A DNA stretch of 64,000 nt from an uncultured Collinsella sp. (GCA_959606065.1 CAUHHV010000004.1:1-64000), one strand, 5' to 3'. Positions 35,822-45,191 are shown, numbered from the stretch's first letter. Program-made: numbers and translations. Notes: generated by a model not told the origin, from the sequence alone.

Positions 35822-36625
35822 ATGGCCCACGCAACAACCCGAGCTTTCGCCGATGAGCGACGCGCCGCCATCATGGAGATGCTTGAACATAACGCCTCGG
35901 TGCAGGTGGCAGAAATCGCCCAGACCTTTGGCGTATCCTCCGTCACCGCCCGCGCCGACCTGGACGCGCTAGCCGAGTCCGGCAAGTTGCGCCGCACGCA
36001 CGGCGGCGCCGTGTCGCTCCACAAACGCCTAACCGTCTCCACGCAGGATCGCCGCATCAACGTCAACGTTGCCGCCAAGCAAGCCATTGCCCAAAGCGCT
36101 ATCAGGCTTGTTAACGACGGCGACACGGTGCTTGTCGACTCCGGCACCACGGCACTCGAGTTCGTTCGGCTCCTCGACCAGCGCGATGGCATCACCGTCA
36201 TCACGGCCGACATTACCATTGCCGATTACATCGACGAGAGCATGCCCTCAGTCGATGTCGTCATGCTGGGCGGGGCACTGCGCAAAGGCCATCGCTATCT
36301 GTACGGCCCACTTACCATGCAGGCGCTCCAAATGGTCCACGCCGATCTTGCCGTCATGTGCCCTGGCGCTTTCGTTCCCGGCTGCGGCTTTACCACCGAC
36401 TTTCCCCAGATGGCCGAGACCAAAGCGGCTATGGTCGGTGCTGCTCGTCAAAGTGTCGCCCTCATGGACGCCAGTAAGGTCAACGGACGTGGCATGTACC
36501 GCTTTGCCGAGCTGACCGACGTCAACGCCATCGTGATGGACCGTGACCCCGATCACGCCGTCGCCACCTCAATCGCCGAGATCGTCGACAACGCACGTCC
36601 AGCCCTCATCATCGCCACCAGCTAA
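35822..36625 (+). CDS. DeoR family sugar-phosphate-responsive regulator
   Basis: A 267-residue regulator. The N-terminal winged helix AEIAQTFGVSSVTARADLDAL then RRTHGGA is the DeoR signature; the rest is the sugar-phosphate-binding fold with DSGTTALEF (about residues 100-108) as phosphate loop. GGAGCAGCT precedes the ATG. Divergent from fba, it may control that aldolase. Confidence 0.88.
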   Translation: MAHATTRAFADERRAAIMEMLEHNASVQVAEIAQTFGVSSVTARADLDALAESGKLRRTHGGAVSLHKRLTVSTQDRRINVNVAAKQAIAQSAIRLVNDGDTVLVDSGTTALEFVRLLDQRDGITVITADITIADYIDESMPSVDVVMLGGALRKGHRYLYGPLTMQALQMVHADLAVMCPGAFVPGCGFTTDFPQMAETKAAMVGAARQSVALMDASKVNGRGMYRFAELTDVNAIVMDRDPDHAVATSIAEIVDNARPALIIATS

Positions 36626-36629
36626 AAGA

Positions 36630-36668
36630 AAACCACCACAAAGGTGCCTGTCCCCTTTGTGGTGGTTT
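36630..36668. terminator. Bidirectional terminator with GTCC loop
   Basis: AAACCACCACAAAGG (36630-36644) pairs with CCTTTGTGGTGGTTT (36654-36668) around TGCCTGTCC. It lies between convergent deoR and fprA, five bases after the deoR stop. The loop matches the GTCCC-loop hairpin family. Confidence 0.75.
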
Positions 36669-36691
36669 GAGCGTTAAAAGTGAACGTGTCG

Positions 36692-37852
36692 CTACTTGGA
36701 AAGCTCGTCGGCGAGGGCCTCGATCTGAGCGCGCGAGGCGTCGTTGAGCGAACCCAGGACGGTCACCTTGTTCTGCGCCAGGGTGATGTCCTTCATACCC
36801 TCGAGCTCCTTGGTCATAACCTTGGCAGCTGCAGGCGCCCAGGAACCGGCCTCGACAAGCGCCACGGTACGGTTCTGATAGGCATGCTCGGCGAGCGTGT
36901 GGATGAAGGTGCTCATGAACGGGAAGATCTCGCCCTGATAGGTGATGGAGGCGAGCACCAGGCGGTCGTAGCGGAACGCGTCCTCAACGGCCTCGGCCAT
37001 GTCGTCGCGAGCCAAGTCAAAAACGGAGACCTTCTGGCCGCGAGCCTCGAGCGCTGCGGCGAGCTCCTCGACGGCGGCCTTCAGGTGGCCGTAGACGCTC
37101 GCGTAGGCAATCGTGATGCCCTCGTCCTCGGGCTGATAGCTCGACCAGGTGTTGTAGGTGTCGAGGTAATAGCCCAGGTTCTCGGTAAGAACGGGACCAT
37201 GGAGCGGGCAGATGACCTGGATGTCCAAATCGGCGGCCTTCTTGAGCACGGCCTGTACAAACTTGCCGAACTTGCCCACGATGCCAAAGTAGTAACGGCG
37301 CGCCTCGCAGGCCCACCCTTCCGGATCCTCGATGTCGTTGGCGCCAAACTTGCCAAAGCCGTCGGCACTAAAGAGCACCTTGTCGGTGGCCTCGTAGGAG
37401 AACAGCACCTCGGGCCAGTGAACGTTGGGGGCGCCAACGAAGGTCAGGCTGTGGCCGCCCAGGTCGAGCACGTCGCCCTCTTTGACAACCATCTTGCGCT
37501 CGGGGTAGTCCGTGCCAAAGTAGTTGACCATCATGCGGAAGGCGCCCATGCTTGCCACAATCTGCGCCTGGGGATAGCGCTCCATAAAGGCGGCGATGCC
37601 GGCGGAGTGATCGGGCTCCATGTGATGGATGACCAGGTAGTCGGGCGTGCGACCGTCGAGCACGGCCTCGAGGTTGCCGAGCCACTCGTCGACAAAACCG
37701 CCATCGACCGAATCGGCGACAGCGATCTTCTCGCCCAAGATAACGTAGCTGTTGTATGCCATACCGTTCTCGGACACATCGTACTGGCCCTCGAACAGGT
37801 CAATGTCGTGATCGTCAACGCCAATGTAGCGGATATCCTTGGTGATCTCCAT
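36692..37852 (-). CDS. fprA: FprA-type flavodiiron protein
   Basis: A 386-residue A-type flavoprotein that reduces oxygen to water (or nitric oxide) in anaerobes. The N-terminal metallo-beta-lactamase-like domain carries the diiron motif HHMEPDHSAG (about residues 79-88); the flavodoxin domain (about residues 245-386) starts at ITIAYASVYGH. AGGAGG lies nine bases before the ATG at 37852. It is a single gene with no adjacent rubredoxin. Oxygen protection is fitting for a cell that depends on glycyl-radical pyruvate formate-lyase. Confidence 0.92.
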   Translation of the reverse strand: MEITKDIRYIGVDDHDIDLFEGQYDVSENGMAYNSYVILGEKIAVADSVDGGFVDEWLGNLEAVLDGRTPDYLVIHHMEPDHSAGIAAFMERYPQAQIVASMGAFRMMVNYFGTDYPERKMVVKEGDVLDLGGHSLTFVGAPNVHWPEVLFSYEATDKVLFSADGFGKFGANDIEDPEGWACEARRYYFGIVGKFGKFVQAVLKKAADLDIQVICPLHGPVLTENLGYYLDTYNTWSSYQPEDEGITIAYASVYGHLKAAVEELAAALEARGQKVSVFDLARDDMAEAVEDAFRYDRLVLASITYQGEIFPFMSTFIHTLAEHAYQNRTVALVEAGSWAPAAAKVMTKELEGMKDITLAQNKVTVLGSLNDASRAQIEALADELSK

Positions 37853-37981
37853 CAGGCAAAGCCTCCTAGATAGACAAATGAACCCGTCTATCATAGCACT
37901 CACCTTTATAGCCACGGCTATCTGCCAGCATCCTTACCGATTGTTATTGAAGCGCAACGCCAAGCCGTTGACCTGCGAAAA

Positions 37982-39013
37982 CTATGCGCGCGGAGCTGCC
38001 GTGGTATGCCGAACGATGAGCTGACCGGGAATGCGAATGGCGACGGGCCTGTCCGACGCCCCCGCCTTGGGAACCGCATGCTCGAATACCTCGCGTCCAC
38101 GCTGATGCAAATCGAATCGGACAGTCGTGAGCTCGTTATGTGCCACAAAATCATCGAGCGAATCATCGACGCCCACCACGCTCACGTCCTCGGGCACGCG
38201 CAAGCCACTATCGCGCAGCGCTGCAATTGCGCCGTTTGCCATCTGGTCGTTTGCCGCGTAAATCGCCGTCATGGTGCGGTCGTGCTCGGCCAGATATCTG
38301 CCGGCCTCGTAACCGCTGTTGGCAGACCAGTCGCCCTCGAGCGGCGTCTGCGGCTTAATGTGCCTACGCTCGAGCGCATCCTGCCAACCGGCTCGACGAA
38401 ATTGCTCGTCGACCGAGAACGACGGGCCGCCAATATAGCGAATTTGCTCATGCCCCAGCTCAAACAGGTGATTCATAAGCAAGAGCGAGCAGCCGTAATG
38501 ATCGGAGTCTACCGTGGTCACCCGCGGGTGCGCGTACATGGTAACGATGACCGTGCCAATGCCCGGCAGTGGATCAAACGTCTCAAAATCGGGCGCCATA
38601 CGGCTCATGCCGATAATGATGCCGTCCACCGGCAATGCGGCCATACGACGCGTGGCCTCGGCAAGCGAAAACTCCTCGGTCTTGGACATCTCGACCAGCG
38701 TGATGGCGCAATTATGCTCGCGAGCAGCGCTGGCGATGCCGTCGATCATTGAGAGGTTGCCGAACTTGGTGACATCGTTGACGCACAGGCCGACCGAATG
38801 ATAACGGCCGTCGCGCAGCGAGCGACCGGCATAACTCGGACGAAAGCCGAGCTTTTGCATAGCGGCCTGTACGCGCTGGCGCGTCTGCTCGTTAACGTTA
38901 GGCAAGCCGTTGGCGACGCGCGAAACCGTCTGCTGCGAAACGCCGGCAGCGCGGGCGACGTCGGCCATGGAGACCGGACGCGAACTGGTATCGTTGGACG
39001 GGCGCCTTGCCAC
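37982..39013 (-). CDS. LacI family regulator of galKT
   Basis: A 343-residue repressor with helix-turn-helix SMADVARAAGVSQQTVSRVANG (cited in parts: MADVARAAGVS, TVSRVANG) at about residues 15-36 and a ligand-binding domain. The GTG start at 39013 has AAGGTGAT upstream. It is divergent from galK, and three copies of a GTTAACGTACTC site lie in the 338-bp gap, so it most likely represses galKT and itself, with galactose or a derivative as inducer (inference). Confidence 0.9.
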   Translation of the reverse strand: MARRPSNDTSSRPVSMADVARAAGVSQQTVSRVANGLPNVNEQTRQRVQAAMQKLGFRPSYAGRSLRDGRYHSVGLCVNDVTKFGNLSMIDGIASAAREHNCAITLVEMSKTEEFSLAEATRRMAALPVDGIIIGMSRMAPDFETFDPLPGIGTVIVTMYAHPRVTTVDSDHYGCSLLLMNHLFELGHEQIRYIGGPSFSVDEQFRRAGWQDALERRHIKPQTPLEGDWSANSGYEAGRYLAEHDRTMTAIYAANDQMANGAIAALRDSGLRVPEDVSVVGVDDSLDDFVAHNELTTVRFDLHQRGREVFEHAVPKAGASDRPVAIRIPGQLIVRHTTAAPRA

Positions 39014-39106
39014 AGGATCACCTTCACCCTTGCGAGATCTGAATAGCGTGAATGCCGGCCCGGGCAGAAATACATCCCGCGCCGAGGCCCGCTATCGTCG
39101 GACGCA

Positions 39107-39119
39107 TGTTAACGTACTC
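39107..39119. promoter_or_regulatory. Operator copy 1 in the galK divergent region
   Basis: TGTTAACGTACTC, about 95 bp upstream of the LacI start, matches the core of the two longer sites at 39226 and 39294. Confidence 0.6.
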
Positions 39120-39225
39120 TACTTTTTCTATCTGCATCTCTTCTGCTTTATAAGTCCATACGGCAGTACCGTTCACGGCTGAATTTCTACCGATTACCAG
39201 ATTCTCAAAAAGTGACAAGCGATGT

Positions 39226-39311
39226 GTTATGAGTACGTTAACATAGCCCGTAACGTGCGGTATTGTGAACACTTGGTTCATGCCGCTTCAAGTTGTTAAC
39301 GTACTCATAAC
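39226..39311. promoter_or_regulatory. Pair of inverted operators in front of galK
   Basis: GTTATGAGTACGTTAACA (39226-39243) and its exact reverse complement TGTTAACGTACTCATAAC (39294-39311) flank a 50-bp segment just before galK. Two identical sites in opposite orientation plus the copy at 39107 would suit DNA looping by a LacI-family tetramer or dimer pair. Confidence 0.7.
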
Positions 39312-39351
39312 GACGCAAAACCCACCCGTGCGCGCCAAGGAAAGGACTCCC

Positions 39352-40557
39352 ATGACCACCCCCGACGAAAAGACATTCGCCACGCTCACCAAGCTGTTCG
39401 AGGAGGAGTTTGGCCCCATCGGCGACCGCCAGGTGCTCTACGTGCACGCGCCCGGCCGTTCCGAGATCAGCGGCAACCACACCGACCACGAGGGTGGCCA
39501 CGTTATCGCCGGCTCGCTCGATGTCGCCGTCGACGGCATCGCCGTGGCAACCGACTCCAACAAGGTCCGCGTCGCCGACGAGGGCTATCCCACGTTTGAG
39601 ATCGCGCTCGACACGCTAGACGTTCAAGAGTCCGAGAAGGGCACGTCCGCGAGCCTCGTGCGCGGCATGGCGCACGAGATTGCAGCCCTTGGCGTTGAGC
39701 CCCACGGCTTCGACTTTGCCTTTACCTGCTCCGTCCCTTCGGGCGGCGGCCTTTCCAGCTCTGCCGCCGTCGAGGCCGCATACGGCCGTGCCATGGAGAC
39801 GCTCTGGGGCGCGCCCGCCATTGAACCCGTCACGCTCGCTCAGATGAGCCAGCGCACCGAGAACAACTACTACGGCAAGCCCTGCGGTCTGATGGATCAG
39901 GCCGCTGTGTGCCTGGGCGGCCTCGCCTACATGGACTTTGAGGATCAGGCTCAGCCTAAGACCCAGAAGCTCGAGCTCAACTTTGAGGATCACGGCTATG
40001 CGCTCGTGCTCGTTAAGGTCGGCGCCGACCACGTGGCAGCCACCGATGACTACGCCGCCGTTCCGCGCGAAATGCAAGACGTCGCTGCCGAGTTTGGCAA
40101 GGCACGCCTGTGCGAGGTAAACGTGGCGGATTTTGACGCCAAGCTCCCCGAGCTGCGCGCCAAGCTGGGCGACCGCGCCTGCCTGCGCGCCGTTCACTAC
40201 TGGTACGAGAACGGCCTGGTCGACAAGCGCTGGGCAGCGCTCAACGCCGGCGACATCGACCAGTTCCTGGTCCTGACGCGCGAGTCCGGCGCCAGCTCCG
40301 CCATGTACCTGCAGAATGTTGTTGCCAAGCTGGGATCTGAGCAGCCTTCCATGTATGCCCTAGCGCTGGCCGAGCATGTGCTCGACGGTCGTGGCGCCGT
40401 TCGCATTCACGGTGGCGGCTTTGGCGGCACCATCCAGGCCTTCGTGCCGCTCGACCTGGTCGACAACTTCATTGCCAAGATGAACGGCTGGCTGGGCGAG
40501 GGCTCTGCCCGCCACTACGCTATCTCTGACAAGGGGGCTTACGCGGCATGGCTGTAA
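39352..40557 (+). CDS. galK: Galactokinase
   Basis: GHMP-family kinase forming galactose-1-phosphate, the first Leloir step. The galactokinase signature appears as GRSEISGNHTDHEGG (about residues 36-50), the ATP loop as VPSGGGLSSSAA and the third motif as GGGFGGTIQAF. The 401-residue length is normal. The ATG at 39352 has AAAGGACTCCC before it; homology starts there and not at the upstream in-frame codons. Overlaps galT by 10 bases. Confidence 0.95.
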   Translation: MTTPDEKTFATLTKLFEEEFGPIGDRQVLYVHAPGRSEISGNHTDHEGGHVIAGSLDVAVDGIAVATDSNKVRVADEGYPTFEIALDTLDVQESEKGTSASLVRGMAHEIAALGVEPHGFDFAFTCSVPSGGGLSSSAAVEAAYGRAMETLWGAPAIEPVTLAQMSQRTENNYYGKPCGLMDQAAVCLGGLAYMDFEDQAQPKTQKLELNFEDHGYALVLVKVGADHVAATDDYAAVPREMQDVAAEFGKARLCEVNVADFDAKLPELRAKLGDRACLRAVHYWYENGLVDKRWAALNAGDIDQFLVLTRESGASSAMYLQNVVAKLGSEQPSMYALALAEHVLDGRGAVRIHGGGFGGTIQAFVPLDLVDNFIAKMNGWLGEGSARHYAISDKGAYAAWL

Positions 40558-42176
40558 TGACTGACGTGCGCGAGGCCGCGCAGAGCCTGATCGAGTACGC
40601 TATCCACCGATCGATGATCGGCCAGGACGATCGCATCTGGGCATACAACACCATTTTGGAGTGCATCGGCGCCACGGGCCCCGCACTCGACATGGCTTGG
40701 GCACTCAAGACCGAGAAGATTTCGCTCTTGCACCCCGATACACTCCCCAACTTTGACCTGGAGGGCACGCTTGCCGCGCTTGCCGAGGCCGCCGTTGCCA
40801 ACGGTGCTGCCGAGGACACGGCATCGGGGCGCGACCGCATCGCCATGCGCATCATGGGCGCGCTCATGCCGAGGCCTTCGGTTGTAAACGAAGAGTTCAA
40901 TGGGCGTATGGGCGTCAACGAGCCCCGCGCCGCGACCGACTGGTTCTACGGCCTGTGCTGCGATGCCGGCTATGTGCGCCGCGCCGCCATCGCACGCAAC
41001 ATCAAATGGAGCACCCCCACCAACTGGGGCGATCTTGAGATCACCATCAACCTGTCAAAGCCTGAGAAGGACCCGCGCGACATTGCCGCGGCCGGCGCCG
41101 CAAAGAACACGGGCGAGAAGTATCCCGCCTGCCAGCTCTGCATCGAAAACGAGGGCTATCCCGGACGCTCCGCCGCAGCCGACGGTGGCGCTCACCCCGC
41201 CCGTCAGAACCTACGCGTTATTCCCATTCAGCTTAATGGCGAGCGCTGGGGCTTCCAGTACAGCCCGTACGCATACTTTAACGAGCACTGCATTGCCATG
41301 AGCTCCGAGCATCGCCCGATGCACGTTGACCGCAAGGGCCTGACATGCCTGCTCGACTTTGTGGACCTGTTCCCACACTACTTTATCGGCTCCAACGCCG
41401 ACCTGCCCATCGTAGGCGGCTCAATCTTGTCGCACGACCACTTCCAGGGTGGCGCGCACGAGTTCCCCATGATGCACGCCGCCGAGGTCTCGCAGTTTAG
41501 CGTGCCCGGTTTTGACCAGGTCAGCGGCACCGTGCTGCAGTGGCCGCTCTCGGTGCTGCGCCTGCGCACGCATGACCGCGCTCAGCTGCTCGACGCTGCC
41601 GAGAAGATTATCCTCGCCTGGCGCGAGTGGACCGACGAGTCGGTGGGCGTCATCGCGCACACAGCCGATGGCATGGCGCACAACACCGTGACGCCCGTCA
41701 TCCGCCGCGTGGACTCCCGCGGCAACGCCGGCGGCGAGATTTACGAGGCCTACCTGGCGCTTCGCTGCAACATCACGACCGACGAGCATCCGCTGGGCGT
41801 GTTCCACCCGCATGCCGAGTATCACCACATTAAGAAGGAGAACATAGGCCTGATCGAGGTCATGGGCCTGGCCATTCTGCCGCCGCGCCTGGTTCCCGAG
41901 CTCGGCGCTGTTCGCGAGCACCTGCTGGCGGCCAAAGCCGATGCCAGCTACGATCTTGCCGGCGCTCTCGAGAGCGACGACCTTTGCCGCAGCCACGCCG
42001 CATGGGCTGAGGACGTCTACGCCCGCCGTGCCGACGAGCTTACGGCGGACAACGCCATCGATATCCTGCACGAGGAGGTCGGCGTGGTGTTTGGCCACGT
42101 GCTCGACAACGCCGGCGTCTTTAAGTGGGACGAAGCCGGCCGCGCCGCCCAACAGCGCTTTATCGACTCACTGTAA
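40548..42176 (+). CDS. galT: UTP-hexose-1-phosphate uridylyltransferase, class II
   Basis: Second Leloir enzyme, exchanging UMP between UDP-glucose and galactose-1-phosphate. The 542-residue length and the ILSHDHFQGGAHEFPM active-site region (His cluster near residues 297-305) identify the long class II form found in Firmicutes and Coriobacteriia. The ATG lies inside the galK end, so the two are translationally coupled. galE is not in the window. Confidence 0.94.
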   Translation: MAVMTDVREAAQSLIEYAIHRSMIGQDDRIWAYNTILECIGATGPALDMAWALKTEKISLLHPDTLPNFDLEGTLAALAEAAVANGAAEDTASGRDRIAMRIMGALMPRPSVVNEEFNGRMGVNEPRAATDWFYGLCCDAGYVRRAAIARNIKWSTPTNWGDLEITINLSKPEKDPRDIAAAGAAKNTGEKYPACQLCIENEGYPGRSAAADGGAHPARQNLRVIPIQLNGERWGFQYSPYAYFNEHCIAMSSEHRPMHVDRKGLTCLLDFVDLFPHYFIGSNADLPIVGGSILSHDHFQGGAHEFPMMHAAEVSQFSVPGFDQVSGTVLQWPLSVLRLRTHDRAQLLDAAEKIILAWREWTDESVGVIAHTADGMAHNTVTPVIRRVDSRGNAGGEIYEAYLALRCNITTDEHPLGVFHPHAEYHHIKKENIGLIEVMGLAILPPRLVPELGAVREHLLAAKADASYDLAGALESDDLCRSHAAWAEDVYARRADELTADNAIDILHEEVGVVFGHVLDNAGVFKWDEAGRAAQQRFIDSL

Positions 42177-42209
42177 TGATCCCCTGGGGACAAAGGAAAA
42201 CGGATCATT
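42177..42209 (-). repeat. GTCCCC-loop hairpin after galT
   Basis: On the minus strand TGATCC pairs with GGATCA around GTTTTCCTTTGTCCCCAGG. It begins right after the galT stop. It is 31-base similar to the element at 60676-60708. Confidence 0.6.
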
Positions 42210-42223
42210 TCGTCTTCAAGACA

Positions 42224-42263
42224 ACGGCGCCCGCCGGCAACATCGCCAGCGGGCGCCGTTTTT
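42224..42263 (+). terminator. galKT terminator
   Basis: ACGGCGCCCGC (42224-42234) pairs with GCGGGCGCCGT (42249-42259) and runs into TTTTT. Confidence 0.85.
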
Positions 42264-42268
42264 GCGTG

Positions 42269-42323
42269 TAGTCATTGGGGACGCTCTTAAACGACTAGTC
42301 AAACAAGAACGTCCCCAACGACT
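42269..42323. repeat. Two abutting GTCCCC-loop hairpins
   Basis: TAGTC (42269-42273) pairs with GACTA (42293-42297) around a loop reading GAGCGTCCCCAA on the minus strand; TAGTC (42296-42300) pairs with GACTA (42319-42323) around a loop reading GAACGTCCCCAA on the plus strand. The two are near mirror images and together also form a larger imperfect inverted repeat. Confidence 0.55.
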
Positions 42324-42330
42324 AATGACT

Positions 42331-42395
42331 CGAGCGTGGAAAATCTCCCACTTTGAGCTCGTATGGGCACCAAAAGCGGGAGATTATCCACGCTC
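42331..42395. terminator. Inverted repeat 3' of lacC
   Basis: GAGCGTGGAAAATCTCCC (42331-42348) matches the reverse complement of 42378-42395 with one mismatch. It sits 22 bp beyond the lacC stop on the minus strand, between convergent galT and lacC. Confidence 0.5.
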
Positions 42396-42417
42396 ATTCT
42401 ATTAGAAGTCGCAACCG

Positions 42418-43353
42418 CTACAACTCTACGACCTCAACGTTGTTGTAGATCTCGTCCCAGCGGTCCATGACCAGGTGGCCGGTCTTGGGATCCATGGCGT
42501 TGAGCTTGCCGCAGGTATTGGCGGTCTTGAGCACCGTGACATCGTCGGCACCAGCAGCAATGGCATGCGCAAAGCCGGCAATGGTCGAGTCACCGGAGCC
42601 CGTCGCGTTCACAGCTGCAATCGCGGGTGTCTTGGCGCGGAACGCGCGACCCTCATGGAAGCCCACCGACCCGGCAGCGCCCATCGATACGACAACCCAG
42701 GGGATACCGGCAAAGCGGCCATCGGCGGCAAGCGCCTCGCGCAGGGCATCGACATCATCGGTCGTAAAGGACGTACCCAGTAGGCCGTTAATCTCGGTCA
42801 GGTTGGGCTTTACGAGCTCAGGCTTAGCGTCGGACTCCAGCGCGGCCTCCAGCGATGCACCCGAAGTGTCGAGCAGCACCTTGGCGCCCGCCTCCTCGGC
42901 AATCTTGACGAGCTCGGCATAGTAGCCAGCATCGACGCCACGCGGCAGCGAACCCGAAAGCGTCACGACGTCCGCCTTCGCTGCAAGCTCGGCGAACTTT
43001 GCCGTAAAGGCCTCGAGCTCGGCAGGCGCAATCTGCGGACCGCTCTCCAACAGCTCGGTCTGATTACCCTCGTGCAGAATATTCAGGCAAATGCGCGTCT
43101 CACCGGCGATGGGCACAAAGTCGTTCTTGACGCCGTCGGCATCCATAAGCTCGGCCATATAGGCACCCATGTGGCCGCCGAGCAGGCCGGTCGCGAGCAC
43201 ATCGTCGCCCAACTGCAGCAGCACGCGGCTCACGTTGAGACCCTTACCGCCAGCGGTCTTTTCGGGCGTCACGCGGTTCACGTCGTCGATGATCAGCTTG
43301 TCGAGTTGATAGCGCGTATCGATCGACGGGTTCATGGTAACGGTCAGAATCAT
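42418..43353 (-). CDS. lacC: Tagatose-6-phosphate kinase (PfkB family), copy 1
   Basis: A 311-residue PfkB/1-phosphofructokinase-type kinase, with MILTVTMNPSIDTRYQ at the start, the glycine motif TAGGKGLNVSRVL (about 35-47) and the catalytic NATGSGDSTIAGFA near residue 250. In this context (downstream of lacA, lacB and lacX) the substrate is tagatose-6-phosphate; fructose-1-phosphate kinase is the alternative. AGGAG lies six bases before the ATG. A close second copy lies at 62352-63287, and both copies are preceded by the same epimerase-like gene. Confidence 0.87.
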   Translation of the reverse strand: MILTVTMNPSIDTRYQLDKLIIDDVNRVTPEKTAGGKGLNVSRVLLQLGDDVLATGLLGGHMGAYMAELMDADGVKNDFVPIAGETRICLNILHEGNQTELLESGPQIAPAELEAFTAKFAELAAKADVVTLSGSLPRGVDAGYYAELVKIAEEAGAKVLLDTSGASLEAALESDAKPELVKPNLTEINGLLGTSFTTDDVDALREALAADGRFAGIPWVVVSMGAAGSVGFHEGRAFRAKTPAIAAVNATGSGDSTIAGFAHAIAAGADDVTVLKTANTCGKLNAMDPKTGHLVMDRWDEIYNNVEVVEL

Positions 43354-43407
43354 GTTGAACTCCTGTTTCCGGGGCGGCATGACCCACCCCAAACATACGA
43401 TAGCTCG

Positions 43408-44289
43408 TTAAAGGATCTCGATCTCAAAGCCGCGGGTGACGGTCTCCCCCGGCTTGGCAACCAGGCAGCCACGCTTGTGCTCCAGAATATCGTCCTCGTC
43501 GGAGCAGGTAGACAGGCCACCCCACGGTTCCACGGCCACAAAGTCGCCCTCGGGCTTGCTCCACACAATCAGGTATGGCATATCGGGGAACGTCAGGCGC
43601 ACGCCCTTGTCCTCGGTTTTCTTGGTCAGCGTAACCACGCGGCTCTCGAGCACGTCAAAGATGGTCTCCGCGAAGTCGAAGAGTTCGTGGGTCAGCGGCA
43701 GGTTCTGGTCGATCATAGGGTTCTTGCTGCGATCCTCAACATCAATCAAGCCCGTCGAGGGAACGGCAGTACAGAGCTCGGCGGCCTCACGCTGCTCAAA
43801 ACGGAGCTCGTAATCGTCATAGGACTCGCCCTCGTCGAGCGGGCACTTAAAGCCGGGGTGACCACCCACAAAGAATGGCATATCCTCGGTGCCCTCATTG
43901 GTCACCTCGTACGACACGGCCACCTTTTCCGAATCGATCGTGTAGCGAGCAACGATCTTAAACGGATACGGGTACTGCTCAAGCAACTCGGCATGGTCGG
44001 CAGAGCTTAGGCTCAGCGCAACCATGTTGTCGCTCTGCTCCTCGAGCTTCCACTCCTGCTTGCGAGCAAAGCCGTGGCGGGCGAGCTTTACCTCGCGGCC
44101 GCCCATGGTCATCGCGCGGCCATCACGAAGGCCGCCGCAAATCGGAAAGCAAATGGGTGCCTGGCCCGACCACACCGCCGGATCGCCCTGCCACAGATAC
44201 TCACGACCGTTGGCTTTAATCGAAGTGAACGATCCGCCAGCCGTGCTCAGTGCCACACGAATAGAACCGTTATCAAGAACAAACTCCAT
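43408..44289 (-). CDS. lacX: Aldose 1-epimerase family protein LacX, copy 1
   Basis: A 293-residue galactose-mutarotase-fold protein of the LacX type. HGFARKQEW (about residues 74-82), GGHPGFKCPLDEG and the C-terminal EPWGG motif mark the family and supply the His and Glu expected for mutarotation. lacX occurs in lactococcal lac operons; its exact sugar is unsettled, presumably a phosphorylated aldohexose. It is 55 bp upstream of lacC and has a paralogue at 63347. AAGG and CCT flank the ATG at 44289 loosely as ribosome site. Confidence 0.83.
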   Translation of the reverse strand: MEFVLDNGSIRVALSTAGGSFTSIKANGREYLWQGDPAVWSGQAPICFPICGGLRDGRAMTMGGREVKLARHGFARKQEWKLEEQSDNMVALSLSSADHAELLEQYPYPFKIVARYTIDSEKVAVSYEVTNEGTEDMPFFVGGHPGFKCPLDEGESYDDYELRFEQREAAELCTAVPSTGLIDVEDRSKNPMIDQNLPLTHELFDFAETIFDVLESRVVTLTKKTEDKGVRLTFPDMPYLIVWSKPEGDFVAVEPWGGLSTCSDEDDILEHKRGCLVAKPGETVTRGFEIEIL

Positions 44290-44513
44290 AGGAGCCTTCC
44301 CTTTCGTACGCCAGCCCGCCAAGTCAATAGGGCTGATAGAAAACCGGCCCGCGCCCCCTCACAGAAACGCGAGCCGTCAATTGAAAAGCTGCAGAATGCC
44401 GGGGACCGCCAAGAGCGAGGCACTCAAGCCAAGCAAGCAAACGTGTTATCGGAGCAGCTAGCCGAACCAGAACGCTTCCCAACAACAGCGGCAACCCTGC
44501 TGGTACCCCCTAC

Positions 44514-44637
44514 GTCAGCGAGCGGCGCTCAGGTGCCCCAGGTCGCCGCGAAAGAGGAGCGACGCGTACTTCATGTACGCAAGCGACGGTTTGAGCGGCG
44601 AGATGGGATGCCTGAACGCCGCGCAGCGTCGGCCGGT
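44514..44637. ncRNA. Structured 3'-end element, copy 2 (unidentified)
   Basis: Homologous to 27929-28046 in reverse orientation. GAAAGAGGAG (44551-44560) lies inside a stem TCGCCGC/GCGGCGA and next to GCGTACTTCATGTACGC. Downstream of lacB on the minus strand and upstream of lacX, it occupies most of the 377-bp gap 44290-44666; the rest (44290-44513) has nothing I recognise. Confidence 0.5.
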
Positions 44638-44659
44638 CCGGCGTTCGGTAGAACGCCGG
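44638..44659 (-). repeat. Perfect hairpin at the lacB 3' end
   Basis: CCGGCGTTC pairs with GAACGCCGG around GGTA, eight bases beyond the lacB stop. It holds the same place relative to the structured element as the hairpin at 27902-27928 does after aroF, but with unrelated sequence. Confidence 0.6.
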
Positions 44660-44666
44660 AACCCCA

Positions 44667-45191
44667 CTAGTCGTGATACTCGCCACGGTCCCACTTCTCG
44701 AGGAACTCGTCAAAGAAGTGCGGGTCAGCCTGAGCCTCGGCGTCGGCCTTATTGCAGGCATCGATCTTGGCGATCAGGGCATCGTGCTCGGGGGTCTTCT
44801 CGTAGGGCTCCTCCAGGAAGGCAAGCATAATGTCGGCCATCAGGAACTCGCCGGTAATCTTGCCGCCAAAGCCCACGATGTTGGCGTTGAGCTCGCGACG
44901 GGCATACAGGGCAGAGGTCATGTCGCGGACCAGGGCGCAGCGGGCGCCGGGAACCTTGTTGACGGCGTTGGTGATGCCGATGCCGGTGCCGCACAGGGCC
45001 ACGCCAAAGTCGGCCTTACCGCTGGCAACAGCCTCGCCCACGGCCTTACCGTAGATGGGATAGTGCGTACGGGTGTGGCTGTAGGTGCCACAGTCGAGCA
45101 CCTTGTAGCCAGCCTGCTCCAGGCGGTCGGCCAGATAGATCTTCTCGTCCGTAACGATATGGTCGCAACCGATTGCGATGGTCTTCTTCAT
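44667..45191 (-). CDS. lacB: Galactose-6-phosphate isomerase subunit LacB
   Basis: Isomerises galactose-6-phosphate to tagatose-6-phosphate together with LacA. RpiB/LacB fold of 174 residues: GCDHIVTDEK near the start, the active-site CGTGIGITNAVNKV (Cys67) and NANIVGFGGK. The catalytic Cys of the RpiB family is present here and absent in LacA, as usual for the pair. AAAGGACGTTCTG precedes the ATG. It follows lacA by 63 bp. Confidence 0.92.
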   Translation of the reverse strand: MKKTIAIGCDHIVTDEKIYLADRLEQAGYKVLDCGTYSHTRTHYPIYGKAVGEAVASGKADFGVALCGTGIGITNAVNKVPGARCALVRDMTSALYARRELNANIVGFGGKITGEFLMADIMLAFLEEPYEKTPEHDALIAKIDACNKADAEAQADPHFFDEFLEKWDRGEYHD

